A DNA stretch of 8,275 nucleotides from Candidatus Falkowbacteria bacterium CG23_combo_of_CG06-09_8_20_14_all_49_15 (GCA_002771615.1 PCSD01000083.1:1-8275); one strand, 5' to 3'. Positions 1 to 6,719 are shown, counted from the stretch's first letter. Program-made: numbers and translations. Notes: generated by a model from the letters alone, not told the origin.

Positions 1-123
1 CTGGAAATTGATTTCAAAAAACCCTTTGATTTGCTCGCAAAACTGCCCGCCGAAGCGAGGGGCGAAGCCCCGAGCGAGGTGACTAATTCAATTTGGTGGA
101 CTGTAAGGGATTCGAACCCTTGA
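1..123 (+). CDS. C-terminal tail of a probable site-specific (serine-type) recombinase, partial
   Basis: The frame beginning at base 1 is open for 40 codons and stops at TGA 121-123; the rest of the gene lies outside the window. The tail contains LEIDFKKPFDLLAKLP followed by a region ending in IWWTVRDSNP. I recall tails of the type 'FKKPFDLL...WLGDRDSN' from serine recombinases of Patescibacteria genomes integrated at tRNA genes. No catalytic domain is visible, so the family call is inference. The last ten codons and the stop are the antisense of the tRNA-Ala gene (94-169), so the tRNA sequence supplies the protein's end. The gene is convergent with the tRNA. It could instead be a spurious open frame, but its KPFDLL segment reads like real protein. 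Confidence 0.5.
   Translation: MEIDFKKPFDLLAKLPAEARGEAPSEVTNSIWWTVRDSNP
59..71. repeat. GC-rich hairpin inside the recombinase tail
   Basis: GGGGC (59-63) and GCCCC (67-71) form a perfect 5-bp stem around a 3-nt loop. It is flanked by direct copies of AGCGAGG (54-60 and 73-79), and CGAAGC also occurs twice (51-56 and 63-68). There is no T-run after it on either strand, so it is not a standard intrinsic terminator. The compact internal repetition resembles a short palindromic repeat element, but only one copy is visible here. Confidence 0.5.
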
Positions 124-169
124 CCCCCGCGTTGCAAACGCGATGCTCTACCAACTGAGCTAACAGCCC
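94..169 (-). tRNA. tRNA-Ala(TGC)
   Basis: The minus strand folds into a full 76-nt cloverleaf. The acceptor stem is GGGCTGT/ACAGTCC with a G3:U70 wobble, the alanine identity element. The D arm is GCTCAGTTGGTAGAGC, the anticodon loop is TTTGCAA (anticodon TGC), and the T loop is TTCGAAT. The discriminator is A. The 3' CCA is encoded (94-96), unlike the other two tRNAs in the window. It lies 12 nt after the stop of the 87-residue membrane-protein gene and is probably the last gene of that run. The plus-strand recombinase tail overlaps its 3' half. Confidence 0.97.
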
Positions 170-181
170 GAAAAAATAAAT

Positions 182-445
182 TTATTCTGGCGGACCGCCC
201 ATCACGCGGATCATCGGCCCGAGGATCCACAAGAGAAAGCCGCTTAGCAGATGAGTGAACATCAATATGCCGATAAAAATAATCATTATTCCGATCAGTT
301 TATAGCCGAAACGCCCGCCGCCTTGGAGGTGGAAATATCTTTCAAAAAATTCAATAGAGCCGAAATTATCGTATAAAGATTCCGACTTGACCACCATGAG
401 CAGCCCGGCCGCGGCGATCAAAAGACCTAAAATAATACTGATCAT
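182..445 (-). CDS. small conserved membrane protein (87 aa), function unknown
   Basis: The 87-residue product starts with ATG and ends with TAA. A hydrophobic N-terminal helix (about residues 1-20) is followed by a short loop with KSESLYDNFGSIEFFERYF, a glycine patch (QGGGRFGYKLIG, about 41-52), and a second hydrophobic stretch (about 50-76) that could form one or two helices. It is predicted to sit in the cytoplasmic membrane with two or three spans. The 'KSE...NFG...GG.R.GYKL.G' layout resembles small uncharacterised membrane proteins I recall from Patescibacteria; this is not a functional assignment. Its ATG lies one base after the stop of the M23 peptidase gene, so the two are almost certainly co-transcribed and may be translationally coupled. 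No Shine-Dalgarno is visible. A link to envelope maintenance is inference from the neighbour. Confidence 0.8.
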   Translation of the reverse strand: MISIILGLLIAAAGLLMVVKSESLYDNFGSIEFFERYFHLQGGGRFGYKLIGIMIIFIGILMFTHLLSGFLLWILGPMIRVMGGPPE

Positions 446-446
446 A

Positions 447-1802
447 TTATTGCAGATAATTTAGAGGGTTGACTTTGACGCCGTTGATAATCAATTCAAA
501 ATGGAGATGCGGACCGGTTGACCAGCCGGTTGATCCCATGGCGCCGATCGCTTCGCCTTTGGCCACTTGGTCGCCGGCCTTGGCATAGAAAGCGGACATG
601 TGGGCATAACGGGTTTTTTTCCCGTTGCCGTGGTTAATGAGGATCTGGTTGCCATAGCCGGTTCCCCAGCCGGCCACTTCAATCGTACCGGCTTCCGCCG
701 CGTAAATCGGCGTACCGATCTTATTGGCGATGTCAATGGCGTAATGGCGCCAAGAAAAATATTGGGTGATTCTTTTCCCCACGGTCGGCCAATTCATTTT
801 TGCCCCGCTGACCGGTGTTTTGGCGTCCGGTTTGATTCCGCCGGTCGTCGGACTGGCGTTGCCAGCCAAAGACGTCGGTCGCGGCGTTATGATCTTGCGA
901 CCGCCGGGAATGATCAGCTTCTGGCCAATCGCCAAAGTCTGTTCATCTTGCAAATTATTCGCGGTCTTGATTTCTTCTTCGCTGATTTTATATTTATTCG
1001 CGATTTTTCCCAAAGTCTCGTTCTTGGCCACTTTGTGCGTTAATCCGGTCATAGGCAAGATGGCCAATTTGTCACCCGGTCGGATGATGCTGTAAGCGCT
1101 GAGGTCATTTTCCCAGAGGATGGTGTTGACGCTGATTTCAAATTCCTGGGCGATGGTGCTGACCGTATCCCCGGGCTGGACCACATATTCAATTATTTCT
1201 TGGCGCGGACGCTTGATTTTTTCCGTGGCCGCGATATCCGGCTTGATGACGGATTCGCCGTTTTCGGACACGACCAAGACTTGATTGTCTTCGGCCTCTT
1301 CCGCGCCCGGCTGGCGCGGTCCGCCGTCCAAAACAGACAGGTTGTCCAGATATTTCTGCTGCGTTTCGGAAATAACTTCTTCCTGGTCAAAAAATTCCAC
1401 CACCAGTTCTTCTTCCTCCAAACTGCCGAATTCGCTTTCAACCAGGCTGGCAATGATCGTTTTTTGCTCGCCGCTATAGGCGATGGCGGCCGGCCGGGAA
1501 AAAACATTCGCGGCCGCCAGACTGAGGCAGACCAGCACGACCACGATATGGATTAGCTTCTGGGAAAAAATGAAAAAAACGGAATTGTGCCGAAAGCCTT
1601 GCCAGCCTAAACGATTAAGCCATTCCAGGTAGCGGCAATAAAATTTAACCAGGAAATGACGGAAGAAAAAGCGTTCCAAAAAAATTAGCGGGCGGAAAAT
1701 AAATAAAACCAAAAACCACCGGATCAGGCCGAAAACCAAGACCAGCGCTTTGAGAAAAAAAAGCAGGCCGGTCGCGGCGCTTCGGGCCAAGGAACGGGCC
1801 AA
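447..1802 (-). CDS. membrane-anchored LysM-M23 peptidoglycan endopeptidase
   Basis: Numbered from the TTG at 1802, the product has 451 residues. Residues about 10-50 are strongly hydrophobic and arginine-flanked, and a second membrane segment lies at about 82-100. An acidic stretch follows (120-145), then two LysM repeats (about 206-249, YVVQPGDTVSTIAQEF; about 255-298, HKVAKNETLGKIANKY), a Pro/Thr/Gly linker, and a C-terminal M23 domain (about 337-451). M23 metal and catalytic residues are present: H353 and D357 (HYAID), H401 (YAHM) and H432/H434 (PHLHFE). LysM domains bind peptidoglycan glycan chains and M23 enzymes cut the peptide cross-links, so this should be an active wall hydrolase facing outward. 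It follows rnj and precedes the 87-residue membrane protein by one base. No ATG, GTG or TTG occurs upstream in frame, yet the frame stays open into the end of rnj, so the start may be an ATC at 1925 (see findings). Confidence 0.92.
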   Translation of the reverse strand: MARSLARSAATGLLFFLKALVLVFGLIRWFLVLFIFRPLIFLERFFFRHFLVKFYCRYLEWLNRLGWQGFRHNSVFFIFSQKLIHIVVVLVCLSLAAANVFSRPAAIAYSGEQKTIIASLVESEFGSLEEEELVVEFFDQEEVISETQQKYLDNLSVLDGGPRQPGAEEAEDNQVLVVSENGESVIKPDIAATEKIKRPRQEIIEYVVQPGDTVSTIAQEFEISVNTILWENDLSAYSIIRPGDKLAILPMTGLTHKVAKNETLGKIANKYKISEEEIKTANNLQDEQTLAIGQKLIIPGGRKIITPRPTSLAGNASPTTGGIKPDAKTPVSGAKMNWPTVGKRITQYFSWRHYAIDIANKIGTPIYAAEAGTIEVAGWGTGYGNQILINHGNGKKTRYAHMSAFYAKAGDQVAKGEAIGAMGSTGWSTGPHLHFELIINGVKVNPLNYLQ

Positions 1803-1930
1803 GCGAGCTGGCCGTCCGCTCGCCGGCGAACCGAATCTTTTTCCGCGCTTATTTTTTTGGTAGTTTTTTAACGGAAAAGAGATATTTTTAGTTTTAGAAT
1901 GTTTAGTCTCGGCGGCGCCGGTGATCCGTC

Positions 1931-3709
1931 TTAAACCCGAATAAGGACCGGCAGAACCATGGGCCGGCGCTTGGTCTGCACGAAAAGAAACTGTCCGATT
2001 TCGTTGCGAATTTTATTTTTTATGTAATCGTCAGCGGCCGGGGTGCGCAGATCGTTTTCCTTGACCATTTTTTTCACGCGCATCCGGGTTTTTTCAATCA
2101 GTTCCTTGTTTTCTTTCATATAAACGAAGCCGCGGGAAATGATATCCGGATTGCCGATCGTGTCGCCGGCCTTGGAATCAATGGTCGCGATAATGACGAT
2201 CATGCCGTCGTCGGCCATAACGCGCCGATCGCGGAGGACGATGTTGGAAACGTCACCCACGCCCAGGCCGTCCACCATAACATAATCCGCCGGCAAGCGC
2301 TCGTTGGTCAAGCGACCCACCGGTTGTCCGCCTGCGCGGGAAAATTCCACCACTTGGCCATTGTCGGCGATAAAAATATTTTCTTTTTGAATGCCGACTT
2401 GTTCCGCCAGTTCGGCATGCAAGCGCAGCATGTAGTGATGGCCTTCGATCGGCATGAAAAATTTTGGCTGGAGCAGGCGCATCATCAGCTTTAAGTCGTT
2501 CTGTTTGGCGTGTCCGCCGGCGTGCACGTCCATCATCTCGTAATGGATGATATTCGCGCCTTGGCGGGCGATCATATCTTTCAAGCCTTGGATGCTCCGT
2601 TCGTTGCCGGGAATCACCGACGAGGAAAAAATGACCGTATCACCCGGTTTCAGCTGGACTTGGCGGTGTTCGCCGCTGACCACGCGCATCAGGAAAGCGT
2701 TGCTTTCGCCTTGCGCGCCCGTGCCGATGATGATGATCTTGTTGTCCGGCAGATGCTGGAATTCAGCATCGTTGGCCAAGAGCCGCGGATTGAATTTCAG
2801 GTAGCCGATTTGGTGGGCGATTTCCACGTTGTTATTCATGGAGCGCCCTTGCAGATAGACTCGGCGGCCATATTTTTCGGCTAAATCAAACATTTTTTGC
2901 AAGCGGCTAATCTGGGAAGCGAAAGTGCCGATGATGATCCGGCCGTTAATTTTTTCAAATAAGCGGTCAATTTCCACGCCGATCGCGGATTCGGAAATTT
3001 GGTAGCCGGGATGGCTGGCGTCGGTGGAATCGGCCATGAGCAGCATGATGCCTTGGCCGCCGATTTGGGCGATGCGGTTCAGATCCGCCGGTTGATCGTT
3101 CACCGGCGTATAGTCGATCTTGAAATCGCCGGTGTGAATGACCGTTCCGATCGGCGTATGGATGATGACGGCAAAGCTGTCCGGGATGGAATGATTGACG
3201 CGCAGAAATTCCACGCTGAAAGAGCGGCTGATTTTCAAATTGGATTTTTCATTGATTTCCGTGATCCGCAAAGCCGGGCATTTTTGGAATTCTTCCACTC
3301 TTTTTCGGACTAAGCCGGCCGTCAGTTTGCCCATAAACATCGGCGGGTTGCCGATTTCGCCCATCAGATGAGGAATGCCGCCAATATGGTCCATGTGGCC
3401 GTGGGTGATAATGACGGCTTTGACCATATTTCTCCTTTCTTGCAGGTAGGCAATATTGGGGATGATATAATCAATGCCCGGCATGTCTTCCTCGGGAAAT
3501 TGCAGACCCATGTCAATAATAATGATTTCATCCTCGTACTGCATCATCGTCATATTGCGGCCGATTTCCTCCAGGCCGCCCATCACGGCGATTTTTAGTT
3601 TGCCTCGGCCGCTCGGACCGGTGGCGGCTGGAGCTTCTTTGGCGCCGCGGACAGCGGCTGTTCTTGGTCGGCCGAAGGATTTGCCCTTGGCCTTGAATTT
3701 TGTGATCAT
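1931..3709 (-). CDS. rnj: ribonuclease J (metallo-beta-lactamase/beta-CASP ribonuclease)
   Basis: The product has 592 residues. RNase J is a 5'-3' exonuclease and endonuclease for mRNA decay and rRNA maturation. A basic, low-complexity extension (about 1-36) precedes the metallo-beta-lactamase core. Motifs are LEEIGRNM (46-53), the metal-binding HGHMDH (103-108), NHSIPDSF with H173, HTGDF with D195, a beta-CASP region with GTFASQISR (261-269) and GRSM (288-291), VHAGGH (395-400), and a C-terminal domain to residue 592. Usual bacterial length is about 555, so the excess is mostly the N-terminal tail. In the PVHGE motif that supplies a late metal-ligand histidine in characterised RNases J, this protein reads PIEGHH (420-425), with Glu in the His position. 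The ATG start is preceded by a small hairpin and no strong Shine-Dalgarno. The stop is followed by the M23 peptidase gene. Confidence 0.96.
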   Translation of the reverse strand: MITKFKAKGKSFGRPRTAAVRGAKEAPAATGPSGRGKLKIAVMGGLEEIGRNMTMMQYEDEIIIIDMGLQFPEEDMPGIDYIIPNIAYLQERRNMVKAVIITHGHMDHIGGIPHLMGEIGNPPMFMGKLTAGLVRKRVEEFQKCPALRITEINEKSNLKISRSFSVEFLRVNHSIPDSFAVIIHTPIGTVIHTGDFKIDYTPVNDQPADLNRIAQIGGQGIMLLMADSTDASHPGYQISESAIGVEIDRLFEKINGRIIIGTFASQISRLQKMFDLAEKYGRRVYLQGRSMNNNVEIAHQIGYLKFNPRLLANDAEFQHLPDNKIIIIGTGAQGESNAFLMRVVSGEHRQVQLKPGDTVIFSSSVIPGNERSIQGLKDMIARQGANIIHYEMMDVHAGGHAKQNDLKLMMRLLQPKFFMPIEGHHYMLRLHAELAEQVGIQKENIFIADNGQVVEFSRAGGQPVGRLTNERLPADYVMVDGLGVGDVSNIVLRDRRVMADDGMIVIIATIDSKAGDTIGNPDIISRGFVYMKENKELIEKTRMRVKKMVKENDLRTPAADDYIKNKIRNEIGQFLFVQTKRRPMVLPVLIRV

Positions 3710-3722
3710 AAATAATGTTTTT

Positions 3723-3737
3723 CGCCTTTTTTAGGCG
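3723..3737 (-). promoter_or_regulatory. hairpin in the rnj leader
   Basis: CGCCT (minus strand 3737-3733) pairs with AGGCG (3727-3723) around an A5 loop. The hairpin ends 13 nt before the rnj ATG and its AAAAAAGG strand contains the only purine-rich stretch that might bind a ribosome. It could tune rnj translation or stability; RNase autoregulation through leader structure is known for other ribonucleases, but here it is inference. Confidence 0.35.
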
Positions 3738-3893
3738 TAAATGAAAGATTAACCGTTCTGGCTGATGGCAGAAATCCGGGCGAGGAGTCGGCCGGGATTA
3801 AATTTCCCCATCAAGGCGGTTCGGCCTCTTGATTAATTTATATTTTTAATAAAATCTGGCCGGCGGGCGGCAACCAGCGCGTCCGTCCGGACA

Positions 3894-3919
3894 GTAAAAT
3901 TTTTTGTAAAATTTTTTTT
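3894..3919. repeat. tandem 12-bp repeat GTAAAATTTTTT upstream of rnj
   Basis: Two adjacent exact copies of GTAAAATTTTTT start at 3894 and 3906, the second with two extra T. Next to them lies an 8-bp palindrome, GTCCGGAC (3885-3892). They sit in the 275-nt gene-free stretch between tRNA-Leu and rnj, in which I found no ORF and no convincing -35/-10 pair. The function is unknown. Confidence 0.5.
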
Positions 3920-3984
3920 GCGGGTAAAAGCAATGTTTAGCGGCGATCTCTTGCAAAAAGATTCGTGCTAAATAATGACAATTG

Positions 3985-4068
3985 TGGGCGAGAGAGGACT
4001 TGAACCTCCAAGATGTTGCCATCACTAGCTCCTGAAGCTAGCGCGTCTACCAGTTTCGCCACTCGCCC
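3985..4068 (-). tRNA. tRNA-Leu(CAG)
   Basis: This is an 84-nt class II tRNA on the minus strand. The acceptor stem is GGGCGAG/CTCGCCC with discriminator A. The anticodon stem CTAGC/GCTAG encloses loop TTCAGGA (anticodon CAG, reading CUG). A long variable arm (GATG/CATC stem with GCAA loop) is typical of leucine tRNAs, and the T arm is GGAGG-TTCAAGT-CCTCT. The 3' CCA is not encoded, as ACA follows the stem, so a CCA-adding enzyme is required. It sits 46 nt after the solute-binding protein stop. Confidence 0.97.
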
Positions 4069-4114
4069 GAATTTAATTTGTTTGAATTTTCCCGGTAAAA
4101 AAACGGATAATAAT

Positions 4115-6019
4115 TTAACGCCAAGTTCCGGCAGTTTTTATATACCAGTCATTGATATTGGCAAAGCGGTTATAGGGAGCGACAATTGCGTCCACAGCAA
4201 AACCTTTGATTTTTTTGGCCTGCAGATAGGTGTAGGCGGCCGTGTAAAGGAAGAGCGCCGGCGTATCCGCGGCAATGATTTCCTGAAATTGGCCGTATTT
4301 TTCCTTCCGGACAGACTGATCGTTCGCGAAGCGCGCGTCTTCCAGGAGCTGATCCGCGTCTTTATTGCTGTAACCGGTGATGTTCAGTCCGTTCTCGCCG
4401 ATCTGGCTGGAATGCCAAAGCGGATATATATCCGGATCTGCGCCGACCATAAAGCCATAAAGCAAGGCCTCAAAATCCCGGGTTTTGATGACTTGGGAGG
4501 CAATCTCAGTCGCGGGCAAACCGGTCAAAACCGTTTTTACTCCGATTTTTTCCCAGGCGTTTTGAATAGCCTGCCCGAGGACAAGATTCTCGCCGCGATC
4601 CGACATTTTCAAAGTGATCTTCAGCCACCGGCCGTCTTTTTGGCGCCAGAGGCCGGGACCAAAAAATAATACTTCCGTTGCTGGCGCGCGGACTGTCTCA
4701 TCATCCGCGTTGGCTTGCTCTTGGCTCGTCTTGACTTGCTCCGCGGTAATAGTCGCCAGGCGCCAACCGGCTTGTTCCAGACTTAAAGCCGCGGCCGCCG
4801 GGTCATATTCATATTTTAAAAAATCATCCTTATAAGCGAAACTTTCCGGCCGGATCGGCCCGTCAATGGCTTGGGCATAATCTCCGAAAATTTCCGCGAC
4901 CAAGGATTTTTTCGGTAAAGCGCGGGCCAGCGCTTGCCGCACCGCCCGCTCCCCGCCCACGCCGGATTTCAGATTAAAGAATATCGCGTTGATCTGCGGC
5001 TGGCGCAGAAGATAAAAATTGAATTGGTTGACGGCGGCGACCTCAGACCGGCGGTTGAAGGGCAGATAACTTAAACCGTCGCATTCTTGGCCGGCCAAGG
5101 CGGACAAGGCCTCCTCATAAGCAGGATAAAATTTAAACCTGACCGTTGCTATCCAAGGGGCGTTTTGGTAATAGTCCTTGTTTCTCTCCAATTCGTAGGT
5201 CCGCAGACGGCCGCTTTGGTCTTTGACCAAGGATTTGAATTTAAACGGGCCGGATCCGATCGGTTTAAGGTTCAAGGCGGACAAAGTGGCATTGGCGGGC
5301 GGAATAAGTTGCCAAATATCCTTGGGCAGAATGCCGAACGTTAGCAGTTCGGGAAAGGCGGCATAAGCTTCATTCAGACTGAACTGGACGGAGTCTTCCG
5401 TCGGCCGGCTGATTTCCACGCCCGTGAAGGACGCCCGCAAAGGCGAATGATATTCGCTGTCTTTGATGGCTTGGAAAGTAAAGATTATATCCTCCACTGT
5501 TAATGGTTGTCCGTCATGCCAAACCGCGTCTGACCGGATTTTAATTTTGTATTGCCGGCCATCCTCGTTCTTTTCCATATTTTCCGCGAGATCGGGCTGA
5601 AGCTGGCCTTGGCCGTCGCGGCGGAAGAGCGAGGAAAAAATCAAAGCGGTCAGGTCGCTGTCTAAATCGGAAATGCTCGCGTAAATCGGATTGATATATT
5701 TCGGAGTGCCGATCAAGGCTTCGCAATATTCTCCGCCAACCGCCGGTCCGCTTACCCAATGGTCGTGGCTATATTGAAAAAAAAGAAAAGTGAGGGCAAG
5801 CGTAATCAACAGAAACGACAGGCGGATAAACCACAATTCCCGCCGGCTTAGAAACATTTTTAAGTGCTTAAATTGCGACCAGCTGGGAATTCTTTTTTTG
5901 GCCAAGGAAAAAACTAATTTTTTATCCAGCTCCGCTTGATTTCCGCCGGAAAGGGACACCTTGGCCGCGCCTGAGCGCAAAAACAAAAGCTTGGGCCGCA
6001 ATTTGTCTGCCCACTTCAT
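4115..6019 (-). CDS. membrane-anchored ABC-type peptide/solute-binding protein (family 5)
   Basis: From the ATG at 6019 the product has 634 residues. A cytoplasmic basic N-terminus is followed by one transmembrane helix (about 64-83, FIRLSFLLITLALTFLFF) and an extracytoplasmic SBP_bac_5 domain of the DppA/OppA type. The domain opens with GGEYCEALIGTPKYINPIY (about 95-113) and includes DLTALIFSSLFRRD, the binding-protein hallmark VWHDGQPLTVEDIIFTFQAI (about 166-185), and a C-terminal lobe with GADPDIYPLWHSSQ and TPALFLYTAAYTYLQ. There is no lipobox cysteine; the helix is the anchor. Such proteins normally deliver peptides to an ABC permease, but no permease or ATPase gene is nearby, so the substrate and partner are unknown. 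The frame is open to a TTG at 6109, four bases after the secG stop, giving 664 residues. I prefer the ATG because the extra residues look non-conserved. A GAGGAG at 6043-6048 is 23 nt from it, too far for normal use. Confidence 0.9.
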   Translation of the reverse strand: MKWADKLRPKLLFLRSGAAKVSLSGGNQAELDKKLVFSLAKKRIPSWSQFKHLKMFLSRRELWFIRLSFLLITLALTFLFFQYSHDHWVSGPAVGGEYCEALIGTPKYINPIYASISDLDSDLTALIFSSLFRRDGQGQLQPDLAENMEKNEDGRQYKIKIRSDAVWHDGQPLTVEDIIFTFQAIKDSEYHSPLRASFTGVEISRPTEDSVQFSLNEAYAAFPELLTFGILPKDIWQLIPPANATLSALNLKPIGSGPFKFKSLVKDQSGRLRTYELERNKDYYQNAPWIATVRFKFYPAYEEALSALAGQECDGLSYLPFNRRSEVAAVNQFNFYLLRQPQINAIFFNLKSGVGGERAVRQALARALPKKSLVAEIFGDYAQAIDGPIRPESFAYKDDFLKYEYDPAAAALSLEQAGWRLATITAEQVKTSQEQANADDETVRAPATEVLFFGPGLWRQKDGRWLKITLKMSDRGENLVLGQAIQNAWEKIGVKTVLTGLPATEIASQVIKTRDFEALLYGFMVGADPDIYPLWHSSQIGENGLNITGYSNKDADQLLEDARFANDQSVRKEKYGQFQEIIAADTPALFLYTAAYTYLQAKKIKGFAVDAIVAPYNRFANINDWYIKTAGTWR

Positions 6020-6113
6020 GATTTTTTTATAAAATGAATTTTCTCCTCTTGAGAGCACAAAAATTAAGAATTTGGCCGGCGCCGGGCAGGAAGATTTATT
6101 TTTTATCAAAGTA

Positions 6114-6326
6114 TCAGATGATTACGCCAGCTAGAGATATGAGAAAAAAGATAATCGCAATGATAATCGTGGCAATAAAAAGGATTTTTTCCAAGCCTCT
6201 TTTCGTGCGGAAAACATCATTACTGCCTCCGAATATTCCCGACAAGCCCGCGCCCCGTTGTTGTAAAAGAATTACGACAATAAGCAATATGGCGGTTATA
6301 ATCTGAATTACTTGAAAAATAGACAT
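6114..6326 (-). CDS. secG: preprotein translocase subunit SecG
   Basis: The 70-residue product has the SecG architecture of two transmembrane helices (about 4-22 and 47-68). They are joined by a cytoplasmic loop carrying the family signature LLQQRGAGLSGIFGG followed by FRTKRGLEK. SecG associates with SecYE and assists SecA-driven protein export at the cytoplasmic membrane. The length is typical of short SecG forms. It ends in TGA, which fixes TGA as a stop codon in this genome. It lies 43 nt after rplT and its own promoter fills that gap. The ATG is only 8 nt past the -10 box, so its mRNA should be leaderless. The solute-binding protein gene follows and probably shares the transcript. Confidence 0.96.
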   Translation of the reverse strand: MSIFQVIQIITAILLIVVILLQQRGAGLSGIFGGSNDVFRTKRGLEKILFIATIIIAIIFFLISLAGVII

Positions 6327-6334
6327 CTGTTTAC

Positions 6335-6363
6335 ATTATAAAACAAAACAAAAAATCTGTCAA
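6335..6363 (-). promoter_or_regulatory. perfect sigma70-type promoter of secG (leaderless)
   Basis: The minus strand has TTGACA (6363-6358), a 17-nt T-rich spacer and TATAAT (6340-6335), an exact match to the consensus in both sequence and spacing. The -35 box begins 6 nt after the rplT stop codon. The expected transcription start is near 6328, two bases before the secG ATG at 6326, so there is no room for a ribosome binding site. Confidence 0.85.
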
Positions 6364-6369
6364 TTAAAT

Positions 6370-6717
6370 TTACTTTTTTAATTGCTTGATCAGGCTGGAC
6401 AAAATAGCTGGTTGCTTAATCGCCAATTCCGCCAAAACTTTGCGATCCAAACTGATTTTGTTTTTTTTGAGCAAGTACAAAAAACGGCTGTAATTAAGGT
6501 CAAGCGGACGGACGAAGGCGTTAATCCTTATTTGCCACAAAGCGCGGGCAGTTCTTTTCTTTTTTCGGCGGTCGCTATAAGCGTGAACGCCGGCTTTCAC
6601 CACCGCTTCTTTGGCTTTTTTTATCTGATTTTTCCGCCCCCAACGATATCCTTTGGCTTTTTCCCGCAATTTATGTCTTTTTTTGACATGCGTTACGGCT
6701 CTTTTGACTCTGGGCAT
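6370..6717 (-). CDS. rplT: 50S ribosomal protein L20
   Basis: The 115-residue product is very basic and matches L20 over its whole length. It begins MPRVKRAVTHVKKRHKLREKAKGYRWGRKN and includes AYSDRRKKKRTARALWQIRINAFVR (about 46-70), YSRFLYLLKK (76-85) and DRKVLAELA (91-99). L20 binds 23S rRNA early in large-subunit assembly; in other bacteria it also represses its own infC-rpmI-rplT operon by binding mRNA. The length is normal. It starts with ATG two bases after the rpmI stop, the usual order in this operon, with no Shine-Dalgarno, so translation is probably coupled to rpmI. The secG promoter begins just after its stop codon. Confidence 0.98.
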   Translation of the reverse strand: MPRVKRAVTHVKKRHKLREKAKGYRWGRKNQIKKAKEAVVKAGVHAYSDRRKKKRTARALWQIRINAFVRPLDLNYSRFLYLLKKNKISLDRKVLAELAIKQPAILSSLIKQLKK

Positions 6718-6719
6718 AT

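Noticed and set aside
567..1043. Plus-strand open frame of 158 codons
   Set aside because: It is antisense to the LysM/M23 gene, whose domains and catalytic residues are fully explained on the minus strand.
4013..4669. Long plus-strand open frame (218 codons)
   Set aside because: It lies antisense to the solute-binding protein and tRNA-Leu genes, begins inside the tRNA, and shows no recognisable protein features.
6114..6116. Possible recoded TGA (Gly) as in Gracilibacteria
   Set aside because: TGA falls at the expected SecG C-terminus and the core genes contain no internal TGA, so the standard bacterial code fits.
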